Notes: generated from the sequence alone by a model not told the origin. A stretch of 64,000 nt of DNA from Agriotes lineatus (GCA_940337035.1 CALNHX010000283.1:310001-374000); one strand, 5' to 3'. Shown: positions 1-11,985, numbered from the stretch's first letter. Program-made: numbers and translations.

Positions 1-17
1 TAATAAGTTTATAAAAT

Positions 18-345
18 GAGTTGCATACTATACTTTTTCTACGAAAACAAATTTAGAGAATATAACATCATATTATTTCATGAAAATTTTGACATTTATT
101 ATATTAAAACGTCAAAGTGACGGTTGAAAACTAACTTGATTTTAGTTTTGGCTGTGGCTAATAAAGCAAATACTATTTGAACCTAACTTCACCCCATGAC
201 TAAAACATCGTTGCCAACTTCAGCTCATGACTAAGAGGCTCTTTAGTCATAGGTTATGAAGGCATGATTAAAAGGTCACTTAGCGACGTGTATGTTAGTA
301 TGTTAAATGGCATTTTAGTTACAGGAGTAGAAAAAATAAATTAAT
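18..345 (+). mobile_element. Palindrome-headed unit, right flank plus body (truncated at window edge)
   Basis: Positions 18-43 hold the motif GAGTTGCATACTATAC followed by TTTTTCTACG. This is the right-hand stem flank seen at other units of the family, and is nearly identical to 62177-62202. The body runs to an inverted end, CAGGAGTAGAAAAAATA, at 322-339, matching the body ends at 62446-62461 and (reverse strand) 48991-49008. The palindromic stem itself lies mostly outside the window. The body has no ORF and is not similar to the other bodies. Mobility by a tyrosine recombinase is inferred from the shared ends. Confidence 0.55.
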
Positions 346-841
346 AATAAAAACTGTTATTTACGCACTTACTAATAGCGCCTACGATAAACTTGACATT
401 GACAAACTCGTTTTTTGAATCTGTCAACTTGTGTTTTCTACCAATGCAATGTTAGCGCAGCTAATGTGATTTAGTGACCTTAATGAAAACCTCTACAGAA
501 TTCGAACATTCGGAAGTGATGTAAAGTCGTGGGTCCCATGTTACTACGATGTGTAGTATGTAAAAGATCCCTTGCTAGGGTTGGAACTCTCGGCAAAAAC
601 ATTTTTTTTAATTAGTATTTAACCAGTTCAGCAAGCTAGTGCTATTCATGGTTTAGTTAACTTAGTTTACATTTAACACTATTGACAAATAAGGATTACC
701 TTAATGGCTAACCCGTTCACTATTTTTATTGTTTTAATATTGTATTGCACAACTGTTTTATTCATTCACTATCACTGCTATCAGTTGAAAGAAGATCCTG
801 GGTCAGTTTATGTTTTAGGGGCTGATGTATATTCTTTGCTC

Positions 842-2581
842 CTAGGTTGTAATGAGTTGCTCCCGCACATTTTTATTTATATTTTCGAAAAATGTTCTTG
901 CTGTATTCCTGATGAACTGCTCGATGGTTAGAATGTTTAGTTCGGTGTGTAGTTGTTGGTTTCTTACATACCATGGTGAGTTCGTGTCTATTCGTAATAC
1001 TTTATTTTGCAGAACCTGGATTTTCCTGAGATGTGTTGATGAAGCTGATCCCCATATGCAGCATGCATACATTGCTACTGGTCGAATGATAGCTTTATAG
1101 ATGAGCATGGTGCATTCTATTTGCAGTGAGCTTTTCCTATTTATTAATGGATATATCAGAGCAAGTCTAGCATAGCTTTCATTTAATTTACGATTTATAT
1201 GAAATCCTCAAGTTAATTGTCGGTCTAGGTAAATGCCAAGGTATTTAATCGCACTATCCCGTGTGTTCCATGATATTTCTTCATTGTTTATAACAATATT
1301 AGCTGGATCTGCAAGGCGACGAAGACTAAATACTGATGGGTTAAGGGTTATATGCCATTTGTCCATCTAGTTGGAGATTGTATTAACGCTGTTTTGTCAT
1401 TCATTTGCGGCTTCTGGTAGGTCATTGCTCTGTGTGAGTAGTGCCGTGTCATCGGCGTACATAGCAATTGCTGTATTGCCTAATTGAGGAATATCATGAA
1501 CATATATGTTGAATAATAGTGGTCCCAGTATGGATCCCTGTGGCACACCCGCATGGATAGATCTGGTTGTTGAAAATATGGAGTTGACTCTTACGTAAAA
1601 GGTGCGCTGTGTGAGAAATGAACGTATAATACTTATCAGGTAATCACGGATATCTATGTGTTGCAATTTGAATAGTAAGCCTTCCGTCCAGACCTTATCA
1701 AATGCCTGGGCAATATCTAAGAATGCTGCAGTGGTATAACCTTTGTTTTCATAACCTCTTTCTATGAATTCCACAATTCGCTGTAATTGATGTGTGGTAG
1801 AATGCTGTGATCTAAATCCAAATTGAAATGGAGGAATTGTGTTATTTCGTTGTAAATTCTGAAGTAAGTGCCTATTTATGATTTTTTCCAACAATTTTGA
1901 CAATGATGGGAGCAAGCGGATTGGTCTATAGCTTGATGGGGCATGCTTATTTTTGCCAGGTTTATGAAATACTAATATGTGTGCGTGTTTCAAGGCGGCA
2001 GGAAAGTACCCAGTTCGCAGACAGGCATTAAACACTGATGCTAAGTAAGCATATCCTTTGGTTGAGAGGTTTTTAATTACAATATTTGGGATAAGATCGT
2101 ATCCTGGTGCCTTTCTCACTTTAAGGTTCATTGCTAGTTTCTTAATTCCGCGTGGCGATGTTGGTTTGATTTCATCAAGTAGGTTAGGCTCATGTTGTTG
2201 TAGATATTGTCTCACTTTATCATCAAATGCATTTCCATTGTTATGTGTTGATGAGTAAACAGTCTCAAAATGTTCCGCAAATTCATTGCATGTATCTTCA
2301 TCGCTCGTTACGGTTATGTTCCCCTGCTTTAGTGGTCCAATTACTAGTGGCTGCCGCAAAATTCTCTTTTTAGTAGCCCTCCACATTGTGGGGTCGCCGG
2401 GTTCTAGCTCTTTGATATAATTTTGGTGGGACAGAATTCTGTATTCATCTAGTTCAATTCTTACTCTGCGGATTAGTTGGTTTAATTGTATTTTGTATTG
2501 TTGTTGGTGGATATTTTGCCACATTTGTCTAATTTTATGCTTTTCTTTTATTAGTTGCATTATTTCTGGAGGTGGATACAT
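842..2581 (-). pseudogene. LINE reverse transcriptase domain (broken)
   Basis: The open stretch 2581-1397 encodes 394 residues with the order expected of a LINE RT: the thumb-side linker, KAPGYDLIPN, the fingers motif SYRPIRLLPSLSKLLEKII, the palm motif [34 protein letters not shown], and the catalytic YADDTALL near its end. A second open stretch, 1108-842, continues with the typical after-palm segment (AIIRPVAMYACCIWGSAS). A stop at the 1397 end and a shift between the two stretches break the gene. RT of this type primes cDNA synthesis from nicked chromosomal DNA. The retained YADD motif shows the copy is recent enough to read clearly but not able to make a whole protein. Confidence 0.85.
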
Positions 2582-2610
2582 GTAGTGATTTGGTTTTCTT
2601 TTGCTGCTAT

Positions 2611-3470
2611 TTATCGTGCTGCTGCTATGGATCCTTTTATTGCTTGTACAAGATTATTTCTTTCTTCATCAATTTGCTGTGTTGTTAAAATTTTGCTAGG
2701 ACATTTAATGTTGTCATTTAATACTTTCTGAAAGGTATCCCAGTCAATTTTACCATTGATAAGTTTTGGTAATGGAGCTTCCTGCTGCGGAATAATATTG
2801 AATGACATTAAGACGGGAAAATGGTCGGAATCCAGTTCCGTTATTACATTTTCATAAATAGGTTTTGTAAAATTTTTAAGAAGAACTATATTCAGAATAT
2901 CTGGAAGTCGATCTGTTCTGTATGGATGATATGTATATTGGTAAGGAGCTGCTATTTGAATGGCATGAGATGTAATGTAATTGTTTAAGCGTAAACCATT
3001 TGGGTTGCTGACTCTACAACCCCAGAAGGTGTTGTCGGCTGGTTGTCGTTGAAAATACCTAAGAGATCATTTTCATCGATTCTTCTGTTTGGTTGTTTAT
3101 AACTGCAGGCTACTTTGATTTTCGAATTATTTTCAGTTTTGATTGAAACTGCTACCGCTTCTAGATTATTAAGATTTCCTAGGTCTATTTGGCGCACTTC
3201 TAGTTTACGTTTTGCTATTATTGCAACGCCTTACGACGCTATCAGAGCCGTTCTATCTTTTCTAAAAATATTATACCCAGGTATTTTAAATTTTTCAGCA
3301 TTTATCAAATGAGTTTCTGATACACAGGCTATATCTACGTCATGTCTCGCTAGAAAAGCAACAAATGTAGCACGCTGACGCTTGATGCCATCGGCGTTCC
3401 AGTTCATTGATGTTAAATTATTAAATATAATTTGTGTTGATAGAAGGCTTTTTTGTTTATTAGTCGCCAT
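2611..3470 (-). pseudogene. LINE AP-endonuclease domain (broken)
   Basis: The minus-strand stretch ending at 3231 contains MNWNADGIKRQRATFVAFL and DIACVSETHL, the start of an AP-like endonuclease, where N of the NWN block and E of the SETH block are metal-site residues. The next pieces at 3197-2985 (VACSYKQPNRR) and 2808-2611 (MSFNIIPQQEAPLPKL) are later parts of the domain in shifted frames. In the intact family this domain nicks the target DNA before the RT acts. At least two frame breaks lie inside it, so no functional protein is expected. It sits directly upstream of the RT in one former ORF2. Confidence 0.7.
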
Positions 3471-3589
3471 TTGATGCAGTGATATGATGAGTAGCACTAA
3501 TTTATTTATATGTGGTTTGACAATATTAACTATTGCTTTAATAATCTTCGTCAAAATATCAGTTGGATCTCCTAAGTCTGTGGATGAGT

Positions 3590-4260
3590 TAGTACTCATG
3601 TGTTGTGCTACATTGGAGTAAGTCCTTCTTCCATCAACCAATGATGATTTCATGTTAGTTCTAATCTGTCTTGTTGGAGTTTTAGTAGTCATTTGTCTGT
3701 TTTGTAATTGTTTAAAATGTTCGCAGCCTCTGTAGTTGGCTAGGTGCTCTCCGCAACAGTTTACGCATTTTGGTTTATCGTTTGGCTTTTTGGGACAGTC
3801 CACATATAGGCGTGTGCCGAAGCATTTAACGCAGCGTGGTTCCAGTTTGCAGTAGTTGCGTGTATGCCCTTAACGTTGACATCGTTTGCACTGGGGGATG
3901 TCTTGAGACCGTTTCCTAGGTTCAACTAGTACTACGCAATGCATAAATTTGGAGAGGTTGAAAATTTCGTTTGTATTGTCTGACTTTTCCTGTTCGAGTG
4001 CACAAATCGGTATCGGTAATTTGTCTTTGTTATATAGCCTAGAGACTTTAGTTACTGAGTATTTTTGTCTTTTTAACTCTGTCATTATTTCTTCTTGTGT
4101 TATTGAAGCAGGTACGCCACAAATCACGACTGATAGTTTATTTGCGTTATCTTCAGGGTTACGGAAGGTATGGTATTTTAAATTATTTATGTCATAGAAT
4201 TTAGTAAGTTTGCGATAATCATCCGTGTTACTTAAATTTATTCGTAAAAATTTACCTTTC
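3590..4260 (-). pseudogene. LINE ORF1 (gag-like) with cysteine knuckles (broken)
   Basis: Minus-strand pieces at 4127-3870 and 3803-3600 form an ORF1-type nucleic-acid-binding protein. The first has MICGVPASITQEEIMTEL, resembling the RRM-like half of Jockey ORF1, and ends in CKRCQR, the start of a knuckle. After a stop come CPKKPNDKPKCVNCCGEH and YRGCEHF, the following knuckles. The order and spacing fit a Jockey-clade gag. A stop and a frame change near 3865 separate the knuckles. The true start is not evident, because the segment beyond 4127 is also broken. Confidence 0.65.
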
Positions 4261-4381
4261 TAAGTAGGACTAAGGTACCTGGTACTCTGCATGCCTAGAT
4301 TTTGTACACGGGATTGGCAAAAAGGGGCTACGAAGGCGTACTTCCTTGACATGAGTCTCCCCACAAATACTACTAGCTATT

Positions 4382-4633
4382 TGTGGGCACATTGGTAAAA
4401 CTAGTAAGTTTAATAATTTTTGTATTTGTGAGTCGATAAATAGAAAAACGTTCTACTCTTTTAATTACGTTTATTACAAAATACGGTAATTGTGTTACGA
4501 TTCGCGTAGTCTTGTGAAAGCGGCAGAGAACGTATGCGCGTTCGTCGTGAGTCCTGAGCAATGGGGGTGAGTTCGAGTGTGCGGTGTCGAGACTTGAATA
4601 CCTATACATAATACTTGGAGTCAATACACAACA
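4382..4633 (-). repeat. 3' LTR of the gypsy element
   Basis: On the minus strand, a purine tract (AGGGAGAAGA, 4643-4634) is followed at once by TGTTGTGTATTG, the TG start expected of an LTR. The segment runs about 252 bp to a CA end at 4383-4382 and has an AATAAA-type signal inside. The partner LTR is missing, so the boundaries rest on the tract and the TG...CA ends only. Confidence 0.5.
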
Positions 4634-4643
4634 TCTTCTCCCT
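4634..4643 (-). other. Polypurine tract of the gypsy element
   Basis: Minus-strand AGGGAGAAGA directly precedes the TG of the putative 3' LTR. This is where plus-strand synthesis is primed in LTR elements. Identified by position and composition. Confidence 0.5.
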
Positions 4644-4661
4644 CATTTGAAAGATTATAGA

Positions 4662-4793
4662 TATACAGATTGTCTGCAGGTAGGTACTAGGTACACACGG
4701 TAACTAGATACAGAGACGGTTTGTTTGTTTTAAAATTTTAAACCATATCTGTATCTATTTACCGTGTACATAGTACCTGCAGACAATCTGTAT
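4662..4793. repeat. Hairpin (inverted-repeat) insert of about 130 bp
   Basis: The arms ATACAGATTGTCTGCAGGTA and its near-complement ending at 4793 pair over roughly 55 bp with some mismatches, leaving a short AT-rich loop around 4725-4740. It lies between the integrase tail and the polypurine tract. Likely a small foldback MITE. Confidence 0.7.
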
Positions 4794-4915
4794 AATGACA
4801 TGTGTGGGTGGAACAGTGTGTGAGAATGTTTGCTGAGGTGAAAATCTAAAAGGGGGAATTCAACGATGTTGCGTGGGGTTTATGGAACAAGTCCTTGTTG
4901 ATGTGCCGCATCCCT

Positions 4916-6640
4916 CTAATTTCTTGGTAATCTTGGAGTTCTATGCGCCACTGGTGCTGCAGCTGGAGTTGCAACTGTCTCATAAAAACGAAGTCTTTTT
5001 GATGGGGGTGTAAGGTCGTTATATCTCCCTTGAACTAGTATGACTTCGAATTCTCGCATCTCTGGTTGACCTAGTAAAGTTTTAATTTGATATGTGTGAC
5101 GTTTTATCTTCTTTCCTCCATACTCGATTTCATAATGGAAATCTCCCAGGCGAGGCGAGTGGAATCTGTACTTGATGTTTCTGTGTGATCTTGGTGTGCA
5201 CATCGTCTGGTCGAACCAGCTTCAGTCGAGTGCGCAGATCACGTTGTAGAAAGAGTCGTGCCATTGGAAGTCGTGGTGGTGTGTGGGGTCTTGCGATATT
5301 GTCGAAGGAACTTGTTCAAGTAGTGTTGTAGGAATCCTTTGGTCGATTTCATGGCATGTATGGCATCTTTTACAATCTGTACATATCTTTTGGATTAGTC
5401 ATTGGTCGATGGGTGATATGGGGCTTTTCGTATATGATATTTAAATCTTGCAGAAAGTTCTGGAATTCCTCTGATATAAACTGCCTTCCATTGTCAGATA
5501 CAACGGTAACAAAAGCACCGTAGGAGGCGAATAACTACTTCGTTGAGGATTGCAGCTCTTGCAGTTGCTGTTGTTGATGTTGTTGTTTTGACTTCCAGCC
5601 ACTTGCTGTAGGCGTCCACAATAAAAAGCAGCATTGTACCTGCAATTGAACCTGCATAGTCGATGTGGACTCGTTCCCAGGGTGTTAACAAATTGCATTG
5701 ATCGTTGACGGTAAGAGTGCTCGGGAACAGTAATCGACGTTGGCATTTGCTTTCAACGTCTTGAAAATCACGTCGTAATTGAAGTTGACCAGGTAGTCCG
5801 CGTAGTTTGCCAGGCGACTGATACATAGCACGGGTAAAGACTTCTCCAGGGTAGTATTTGGGTCAGCGGCTTGTGTTCTGTAATCAGGGTAAAGTGGCGA
5901 ATGTAGAGCGAGCGTCTTTGATCTCTGTATACGACTATCTTCCTGCTGTTGTCCATGTGAAGGGGTCCTGCAGCAACATTTCCCGGAGCGGCCAATCTTT
6001 TGTTGATAGGTCTGGAATAAGTGAGCTGTAGTAAGTTGCATTACCCAAAAATAACTGTAGTTGTTTGGCCATTGTTGGCTTCGAGGCGTCCCGAACTGCT
6101 CATATGTGTGCACCAGATTTGTGCACACCTTCGGCATCCACCTTGTTACTTACGGCCTCTAGAATGAGCTCTGCAAAAGTGCACTTCGAGCGGCTGTGTT
6201 CTAAAGTTGATCCTAGTGCCTGTAGGAGGTTATCGAATTAATCTGCAAACATCATTATGTCGTCGAAGATGTTTACACTGAGGTCTTGCAGCACTGTGTC
6301 CATTAGCTGTTGCCAAATAACAGGATTGTTGGCTGCTCCATTAACGATTGGTGTTGGGCGAATCAGGCCATGTGTGGGCGTGTTATGTGTCAGGGCGTGG
6401 CCGAATGTGTCGTCCACCTCCAAGAGGGTATACGCATCCGTGATGTCTAGGTGGCAAAATAGCGTAGTTCCTCTCATTCTGTTAAATAACTGTTCTACCT
6501 TAGGAATTGGATGTTCATCGATTATGAGTTCGGGGTTGGTATGTAGTTGCCTGTGATCCTCAATTTTTCATTTTTCTTGACGACTATATGTGTCGTCGAG
6601 ACCTATTTAGAGTATTCGACGTTCTTGTAGAAACCCGACG
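4916..6640 (-). pseudogene. Gypsy pol: RT, RNase H and integrase remnants
   Basis: From the minus strand: 6477-6238 has LDITDAYTLLEVDD, GAANNPVIWQQLMD and FDDIMMFAD, the palm of a gypsy RT with FDDI in place of YxDD. Next, 5995-5768 and an overlapping frame carry ITEHKPLTQIL and RLANYADYLVNFNYDV, an RNase H and linker. Then 5826-5494 has PWERVHIDYAG and LFIVDAYSKWLEV, the first aspartate block of the integrase core, and 5203-4916 is the basic, proline-rich integrase tail ending TPRLPRN. Frames change repeatedly. Integrase would insert the cDNA and RT/RNase H would make it; neither can be complete here. Confidence 0.75.
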
Positions 6641-6649
6641 CTATCTTGT

Positions 6650-8600
6650 TACAGTATAAAATGGTCATCAAGACACTCAACTATTTTGAAAAGCAATGCT
6701 CGCTCTGTTTTTGCCTCCACAGTGAAACAATTTTTTGGCTTAGCCTAATTGTTTCGCCATTTATCCAATTATTTCAGGCTTAACCTGTATATTTTTAGTT
6801 GAATTATAAATCCTTTTGCATTTCAAATTCTTCAATTTTCCAAACCAACGCATTTTGTGCCTGTATCAAGTTCTTTTCGTTTGCACGATGCCCTCTCGAC
6901 CTCCGCTATCTCTTATCAGAGTCCGAGTCTTCCTGTGGGCTCGAAATTTTCGTACCTGGCACTTGCTGTCTTCGCTTGAGCCCGCCGATACCGACGCGGC
7001 TGAGGTTTGATTTTAATTATGTCAAATTACGTGCGCTCAACCAATTTCTATGAGCTTTGTGTTCCTAAGGGCTGATTATGATCAGGTACGATTGCGCTTT
7101 TCTGTCTTATTATCTCCATAGTAATTATATTTTCCTTAGCTCTTAATTATCAGTTTCAACCACGAGTTTATCTCGGAGGCCAAGTCGCTAACCTTATCGC
7201 ACTTTCGACACCTGCTGGGTTCGGCGTATTTGCGGCCTTTTTGAGGATGCTTCTGCAGCAATTTTCGGCGCTTCCACGTCGATTTCAACGATATGGTAGC
7301 AGTTCTCGCCCCGCTTATTTTGAACCGAAGGGTGTAGCAATCCCCAGCCGGCATTTGCCTGTTTGCCGTTTATAAGCGTTGGAGAAGCGAGGTTAGTTGT
7401 GCTATTCCGGAATTATATATCAACTTGTCTTTGATACCTGGTTTTTCCATTTAAACATTTTAAACCCGTAATGATTTGAAATTTAAATTAATACATTTTG
7501 CCATTATTTACATGTAATATTCAATTTCATACATGCTCTTGCTTTTTACATTTAAATTTTTATGCTTATATCTAATTATGCCCAGTATTTAAATTTGCTA
7601 TTTTGATGTATTGACCCTCTGTAAAAGGTACAGTCACGCTTTTTTATTTTCAATAGCCTAACAGAAGGATTTATTAAGTGACTGTGATAAGCTTATCCCA
7701 CGAATGTTTTTTGGTAGAGTTATTAAAATAACCCGAAAGGGGTTCTTGATTTTATGCGTGTCGCAACCTTCAGTTAAGATACACAATTTTGTTATTACAT
7801 TATTTACATTTTAATTATTCTGATTATTTACTACTGACATTTCAAAACTTTCTATTGATTATTAATTAAACGCTAGTCACTTGCAACTTATTTTCTTCTT
7901 ATTATTCGAAATCTGTTGATTTCTGGCGCCCATTTCCATTTCCTTTCCTTTTTTGAAGACATTCCAGGGTACATAGCTGATGATTTGAACCTACGATCTA
8001 AGGCCGCCGATATTTGAGTTAGCTAGGGCCATTGCGGTGAGTAAAGAGTTTTTCAGAGCTGCTGTGGTGTATAAACGGTAGGGGGGTTGATCTGCGATTT
8101 TTTTACTACCATCAATTATTTTAATTAGTCAATCGCAGGTCGGCTTCTTTATTGTTTCAACAGGCTTATTGTCCGGCTAAGAACTCAGTGGGAGGGAGGT
8201 TCGGTTCGACACGGCTTCTACTTGGGATGTTCGATATGTCAGAGAGAATACGAAAAATAAACGGGCGCCACAGAAAATGGGGTTTAGTCCTTAACTTAAC
8301 AAGCAATTATCTAAAATCCGAAATCAAATTTCTGTTGCTTCTTCACTCCACAGCTGTAGATAGTTTCATCTACCTTTGCCGACCTTCCTGCGATTTCTTA
8401 GACACTGTACAATAAAGTACACAAAACACAAGAACGGGAGTTCATATAAATGTAAATAAACACAAATAAATAAAGCACATAAGGTAATTTAAATAACTAT
8501 GGTGTATTGACTCTGAATATGCACACAAATATTGACATGCACTATACCAGGGCTGATATAGGGGTTAATAAACATTCAATGACACTTCTTACTGGATACA
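6650..8600. other. Unidentified stretch interrupting the gypsy element
   Basis: Nothing here reads as gypsy pol, although it lies between the protease and the RT. A minus-strand 72-codon ORF (7354-7136) has basic segments and a C-x2-C pair (RCRKCDK). The plus-strand ORF at 8152-8415 is unrecognised. The stretch is most simply a foreign insertion or a rearranged gag. No terminal repeats were found. Confidence 0.4.
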
Positions 8601-8611
8601 AATCTAGGTTT

Positions 8612-9124
8612 TTACTTTAGTTTCACATTCGCGCCCCAAAAGCCATCGACCACGTAGAGGTTGAGCTTTCTGGTGATTGACCCATTAGTGGCATTTACTC
8701 CGATGCAGCCGATGCAGTTAATGCGGTGGCTCGTGTAGCTGACAAAGATTCTGTCTGTCTTCTGTAACACAAAATTCCGTTTAACTATTCTTAGCATTTT
8801 TGGTGATGATTGAGCAGGGGGCTCCAGTGTCAAGCTCCATCTTGACTGGGGTTCCTTCCAATTGCATGTCGGGCAACTTCTGAAAATGGCATGGTGCCGA
8901 TGATCTCTATTTTGCTAAGTTGCTGTGCGATGGCGATCTGTTGCACGGGTTCTTCGAATTCGGCATCTTCGACTTCGGCAACTAGGTTCGTATTTATAGT
9001 TCGTGTACGTGACCTGCACACTCTGCTGATGTGTCCCATTTTCACCAAGAAAAATGTCCAGACCCAGTAGCAGTTGCTCGATTAATGAATAATGACAAAA
9101 GTTTGGATCAAAAATATTTGACAT
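8612..9124 (-). pseudogene. Gypsy gag knuckle and aspartic protease remnants
   Basis: The minus strand reads first a half knuckle, MGHISRVCRSR (9048-9010), in a frame adjacent to another with ENGTHQQSVQV. About 60 codons later it reads LDTGAPCSII around 8840-8810, the DTG catalytic motif of retroviral-type aspartic proteases. A following frame, RINCIGCIGVNATNGSI and LNLYVVDGFWGAN, has the beta-strand pattern of the rest of the protease. The gene is split by at least two frameshifts. In an intact element the protease cuts the Gag-Pol polyprotein. Confidence 0.7.
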
Positions 9125-9129
9125 ATCAA

Positions 9130-9540
9130 CGTGTTGTCCCTACTCTTATCTAACTAATATATAGGGACTCGAATCATAACATATGCTGTTGAAACTAGTC
9201 CTAATACTAGCTATTGCAAAAACAAAACAGCTTCTTAGGACGTTGTAAACAAGAACTCTTAGATCGACAGTAGGCACAAGTTGAGTAGATCAATCCCAAA
9301 CAGACAAATTTTTAAAAATGCTTGGCATAACGGACATCAACAAGTAAACGAAAACAAGAAGAAAGTGCACACATGTCCAGAATGGAAACCACCAGACTAG
9401 CCAGAGTGGCAAGATATGAAATACCAGAGCGAAATTTAGACAGGCTTCCGTTATAGTGGAAGAAGAGTTAGGTGTTCTCTTAGCAAGGGACACGGTAATT
9501 TATTTACATGCATTGAATAAACAGGCTCTTCTTCTTCTCC
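9130..9540. other. No gene recognised
   Basis: AT-rich sequence between the gypsy 5' break and the LINE 3' end. The short ORF on the minus strand (9493-9290) is hydrophobic and probably a chance product of biased composition. No repeats were matched. Confidence 0.4.
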
Positions 9541-9660
9541 GTCCTAAAGCTCTTTCAAGGAGCAAAAGGCACTAGTAGGTGTCTAGTACGCTGGACCATA
9601 TAGGGCAGCTAAACCTGCAGACCTCTAATAAATTCGTTTTCCATTCCGTTCACTAGTTCA

Positions 9661-10359
9661 TCATTCTTCCCTATTCTTGCTCTTCCCTTTGCCTAATTCC
9701 GTCATTCCAAACTGTCTTAATTCACTTTCTATCATTCTCCTACATGAATCTGCCGATTTTCCAACTCCCATTTTCCCAGGTATAGTGTAATTTATTACTT
9801 GTTTTGCTATATTGTTATTTCGTTTCCTAAGAGTATGTTCCATGTTTTGACCTCATATAGTAAAACACTCTTTACATTTGTTCGAAACAACCTTATTTTG
9901 GTCTTTCTAGATAAATACATCTGACATCCATATCCTGTTAAGCATATTGTAGGCATTTTGCGCTAATTTAATTATCATATTAATATCCTTTTCCACACCG
10001 CCATGATTTTACTGCTACCTAGATAGTAGACCTTTTTCACTTCTTCTATTTTTGTTTCGTCTATGTATATCTTTACTGTGGAGTTTGGGTTCTATTTCAG
10101 CATTTTTGTCTACTTTTCCGTTGGTCATCGGTCTAGCAGTCTTTTCTTGCATTATTTTTGTGTTTGTTGTTATAAGACATATGTCGTATGCAAACTCTAA
10201 GTCCTCCAATTGGCTGAATACTTCCCAGTTGATGCCTGTTTTCTTCTCCTCAGTGTTCTTCATCAACCTATCCATAATAATAAAAAAAATTATTGCCGAA
10301 AGACTGCAATCTCCAATCTCCACTTTTATTTGCTGGGAGAATCTCCCGTCATACTCCAC
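9661..10359 (-). pseudogene. LINE RT, second half (broken)
   Basis: The frame 10359-10015 has GDCSLSAIIFFIIMDRLM, the block that normally reads RQGC-LSP, followed by LEDLEFAYDICLITTN, where the catalytic FADD has become FAYD. After a shift, 9843-9661 shows MEHTLRKRNNNIAKQVINYT and SADSCRRMIESELRQFG, the RWxGH / RGRP-type carboxy-terminal box of this LINE type. The missing catalytic aspartate and the shifts make this a dead copy. Confidence 0.7.
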
Positions 10360-10714
10360 TCTTGCTGTATAACTGGCGTATAGTATTTCGATAGTACTTA
10401 TGTATTTCTATGGTTTCTCTGGTTTCTTGGAATTTTCCACATTACTTCGTGGTTTATTGAGTTGAAGGCTCTTTCGAAGTCAATAAAGTTCATACATACG
10501 TTTTCCCTCGCTTAAGTTCATTACTCTAATATCATTTTTAGTTTCTTAGATTACATATGTGGCCGGTACATGATCTATTTGCTCGAAATCCTGCTTGATT
10601 TTCTTTTAATATTCTATCGATAGGATCTCTTATTCCTTCCATTATTGTAACGATTGCTAATTTATGCCAATTAATTTTACACTCAAGATCAACTTCTGAT
10701 TATTTTACGTTATT

Positions 10715-11985
10715 GTTTAATACATGTTGATAGCTCTGGCCGAGGGTTCGTTAACACCTGAAATAAGAGATAAGCTTGAGTCGACAACAGATATTTATTT
10801 TCTTTAAGTATTGTACAAATAAACAAAAATGTTTTCTAAAATTATTTACACATTTATCTTGGAGATGCGTCCTTGACCATGTGATTCAGGTTACTGTAAT
10901 TAGAACAACATTAGATAATTCAATTTCGACTTCGTCGTCCCCGAGCTGTTGCAGATTTTGGACTTGATTAGGCAAAGGCCGAAATGATTCTAAGTTTATT
11001 CACATCGGCTTCAGACTGAACAAACTCGAACGCTCCGCCGCGTTAGCGAAATGAATTTAATTTTTAAACCCCGAGAATGACCTTCTGGGACTCGCGCTCG
11101 TCCATCGCGAGCCGGCGAACTTGGAGCGTTTGGGGTCCGCTCGCTTTACAATTCAAATACTATGCTAGCTCGCGCTTTGCGAATTATTGAACTGAATTTA
11201 GGTCGCTTTGCACCTCGGGGTAGCGGATCTACTACGGCAGGCTGTCGGAAGGAAATCTTTATTAACAGCGTGGCTTTACGGGCTATCAGAAAGGAATCCA
11301 GATCAGGTTTTTTGGGCGGCAAGATTTTTCGTTGCGCTGGGGGACAGGGTAGGGTAGTTATAAGCGGCCAAATATTCCATAGCGCTGGAGGATTGCTAGG
11401 ACAGGGTAGGCTATCAACGGCAAGTTCTTCCGTTGCGATGAAGGATTAACAGATTATTCAGCTGCAAGATCATCCATTGCGCTTGAATGTTAGTAAATCA
11501 GGATGAGTTGGGATTGCTTCTGCAGTTTTACTAACATAGGCAAAGCGAGGATTCTGGTCAGGTAGCTCAAGCAGTTCGACTTCCCCGTTAGGAGCTGGGA
11601 ACCGAACTTGTTTCTGGACGCTGAGAATTCTTCATTTATACTCCTTTGAGACGGCGGACCTGGTAAATCTAGAGTGGGGTTTAAAACATACTAGTTAAAT
11701 GCGAGCCGGAGAGTAGGGATACGTAGATCGGGCGACGCGGCGAAGCTTGCGCAACTCATTGGCTTCGTACCTGCCCGACACTGTCTTATCAACAGGATCT
11801 CTTCGGAATTTTCCCAGTTTTTATTATCTTCCGTATTGCACCAAATGTTTACCTGACACGAATTTTTGTGCGCAGATTGCCTTTTAACAAATTGATAACG
11901 GTTTTAAAACGTATTGATACAACTTGTACAGGAGCTATCGTCACATTATAACCTTTGTCAAAATTTTACTAGCACATAAAGTAAT
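10715..11985. mobile_element. 1.27-kb insert inside the LINE RT, origin unknown
   Basis: The LINE reading frame stops matching at about 11985 (after EDWRQGIII) and resumes at about 10710, so the block between is foreign. Its centre (10960-11800) is clearly more GC-rich than its surroundings. It contains imperfect tandem repeats at 11310-11490 and a plus-strand 95-codon ORF that is probably a by-product of those repeats. The right part has TTTGGTGC on the minus strand, which might be a primer-binding-like site, so an LTR or leader of a retroelement is possible. Confidence 0.45.
11310..11490 (+). repeat. Imperfect tandem repeats of about 50 bp
   Basis: Four degenerate copies of a unit of the form GGCAAGAT-TT-CGTTGCGCT-GGA begin near 11318, 11365, 11415 and 11465. 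Two copies share GGACAGGGTAGG. Spacing is about 47-52 bp. They lie in the GC-rich core of the insert within the LINE. Confidence 0.6.

Larger units (their letters stand above)
602..4260 (-). mobile_element. Decayed Jockey-like LINE (non-LTR retrotransposon)
   Basis: Reading the minus strand from 4260 down, the pieces appear in the order gag with cysteine knuckles, AP-type endonuclease, reverse transcriptase, and a C-terminal tail ending near 842. This is the ORF1/ORF2 order of the Jockey clade. Frameshifts and stops separate the pieces. A plus-strand T-run at 602-610 could be the copied poly(A) tail, with 611-841 as 3' UTR. No target-site duplication could be fixed. The clade assignment is from motif style, not a tree. 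Confidence 0.75.
4382..9124 (-). mobile_element. Decayed Ty3/gypsy LTR retrotransposon
   Basis: Minus-strand pieces in order: knuckle and protease (9124-8612), an unexplained stretch, reverse transcriptase (about 6640-6238), RNase H (about 6137-5700), integrase (5826-5494), integrase tail (5203-4916), a polypurine tract and a 3' LTR (4633-4382). RT before integrase is the gypsy order. No 5' LTR matching 4382-4633 is seen on the far side, so the 5' end is lost or replaced near 9130. Every domain carries frame breaks. The 6650-8600 stretch does not read as pol and is probably another insertion. Confidence 0.75.

Noticed and set aside
704..931. 75-codon plus-strand ORF with a hydrophobic start
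   Set aside because: It lies opposite LINE 3' sequence and has no homology signal; a composition artefact.
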